This document shows, in pieces, positions 5,302 through 5,647 of a DNA stretch of 5,647 nucleotides. The DNA lies in contig JAFGTK010000252.1 in the NCBI GenBank assembly GCA_016934135.1, positions 1 to 5,647 of the forward strand, written 5' to 3'. The translations under genes and the position numbers were made by a program. The notes beneath the pieces were generated by a model. The model ran no database searches and was not told where the DNA came from. It was given only the letters and a program-made list of their open reading frames with translations. Source of the DNA: Deltaproteobacteria bacterium. GTDB lineage: Bacteria; Desulfobacterota; Desulfomonilia; UBA1062. Position 1 is the first letter of the stretch, and every line of letters starts with the position of its first letter.

Positions 5302-5647
5302 CCGGCGAAAGAGCGTGTAATCGATATCCGGCCACGGGCAATCGATATCCTCGATCTTCTGCAGTTCGGCCTCACTCATCCTGCCATGGTCATTGAGGTC
5401 CTGCGCGGCCCAGATCAGTTTCCGGAAACGCTGGTGATGGTGGTGGAAGCGCTGATTGGCGTATTCCTTGGCCTGTGTGGTGAAAAGGAGAAAAGGCCAG
5501 TCGCTGCCCTGCATGAGAAGGAGTTCACGCACCATCTGGCGAAGGATGCGTTCTCCCCGCTCATCGCCGGGTTTCACCTTCCCGAGCACTTCTTCAGCCT
5601 CCCTGGAGCTCGAGTCGATATACGGCCAGATCCAGCCGTGCTCGGGA
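5284..5647 (-). CDS. C-terminal part of GH57 alpha-glucan branching enzyme (DUF1957 type), partial
   Basis: The last 120 residues of a minus-strand gene are visible; the frame is open to the window edge, so the N-terminal catalytic barrel lies outside. Numbering from the first visible residue, the fragment begins PEHGWIWPYIDSS, then has a helical segment (15-46, ending RQMVRELLLMQ), the strongly family-typical GSDWPFLLFTTQAKEYA (47-63), a helix with RFHHHHQRF (66-74), and a tail DCPWPDIDYTLF before the TAA. This is the C-terminal helical domain of glycoside hydrolase family 57 1,4-alpha-glucan branching enzymes, which create alpha-1,6 branches in glycogen-like glucans. The catalytic residues are not in view, so activity cannot be judged. 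It converges with the radical SAM gene with 89 bases between the stops. The run of four histidines is a small oddity. Confidence 0.88.
   Translation of the reverse strand, partial: PEHGWIWPYIDSSSREAEEVLGKVKPGDERGERILRQMVRELLLMQGSDWPFLLFTTQAKEYANQRFHHHHQRFRKLIWAAQDLNDHGRMSEAELQKIEDIDCPWPDIDYTLFRRRQEPQ

Overview
The window is a stretch of bacterial chromosome of moderate, slightly GC-rich composition. It holds four complete genes on the plus strand and two genes cut by the window edges on the minus strand. Shine-Dalgarno sites are clear, and one start is GTG. The gene set (a DUF4125/DUF4037 pair, a YihG-like acyltransferase, a small CX4CX2C radical SAM protein and a GH57 alpha-glucan branching enzyme) would suit an anaerobic Desulfobacterota- or Nitrospirota-type genome. 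That placement is only an impression from family content; no rRNA or other phylogenetic marker is present.

Layout. Bases 1-30 carry the first ten codons of a minus-strand gene that leaves the window, possibly a small antibiotic-biosynthesis-monooxygenase-type protein. Bases 71-843 hold no recognisable gene, only one weak small ORF with a ribosome binding site (445-729) and a short inverted repeat. A two-gene unit follows: a DUF4125 protein (844-1413) and a DUF4037 protein with a nucleotidyltransferase-like GSx11DxD motif (1509-2456). After a 326-base gap comes a PlsC-type membrane acyltransferase closely resembling E. coli YihG (2783-3700), whose GTG start is fixed by an AGGAGG. The next 615 bases lack a normal gene. 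Their left part is a long imperfect palindrome (about 3727-3994) with nested arms built on a CACCACGAAG-type repeat, which looks like a miniature mobile or REP-like element. Their right part contains a perfect 12-base palindrome and a small hairpin in the leader of the radical SAM gene (4316-5194). The window closes with the C-terminal 120 codons of a GH57 branching enzyme on the minus strand (5284-5647), convergent with the radical SAM gene.

The genes do not form one obvious pathway. The only functional partnership supported by context is DUF4125 plus DUF4037, a recurring pair of unknown function. The DUF4037 member looks like a small NTase, so the pair may be a nucleotidyl-transfer system acting on a partner protein or a small molecule; this is inference. 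No CRISPR array, rRNA, convincing tRNA, transposase or phage gene was found.
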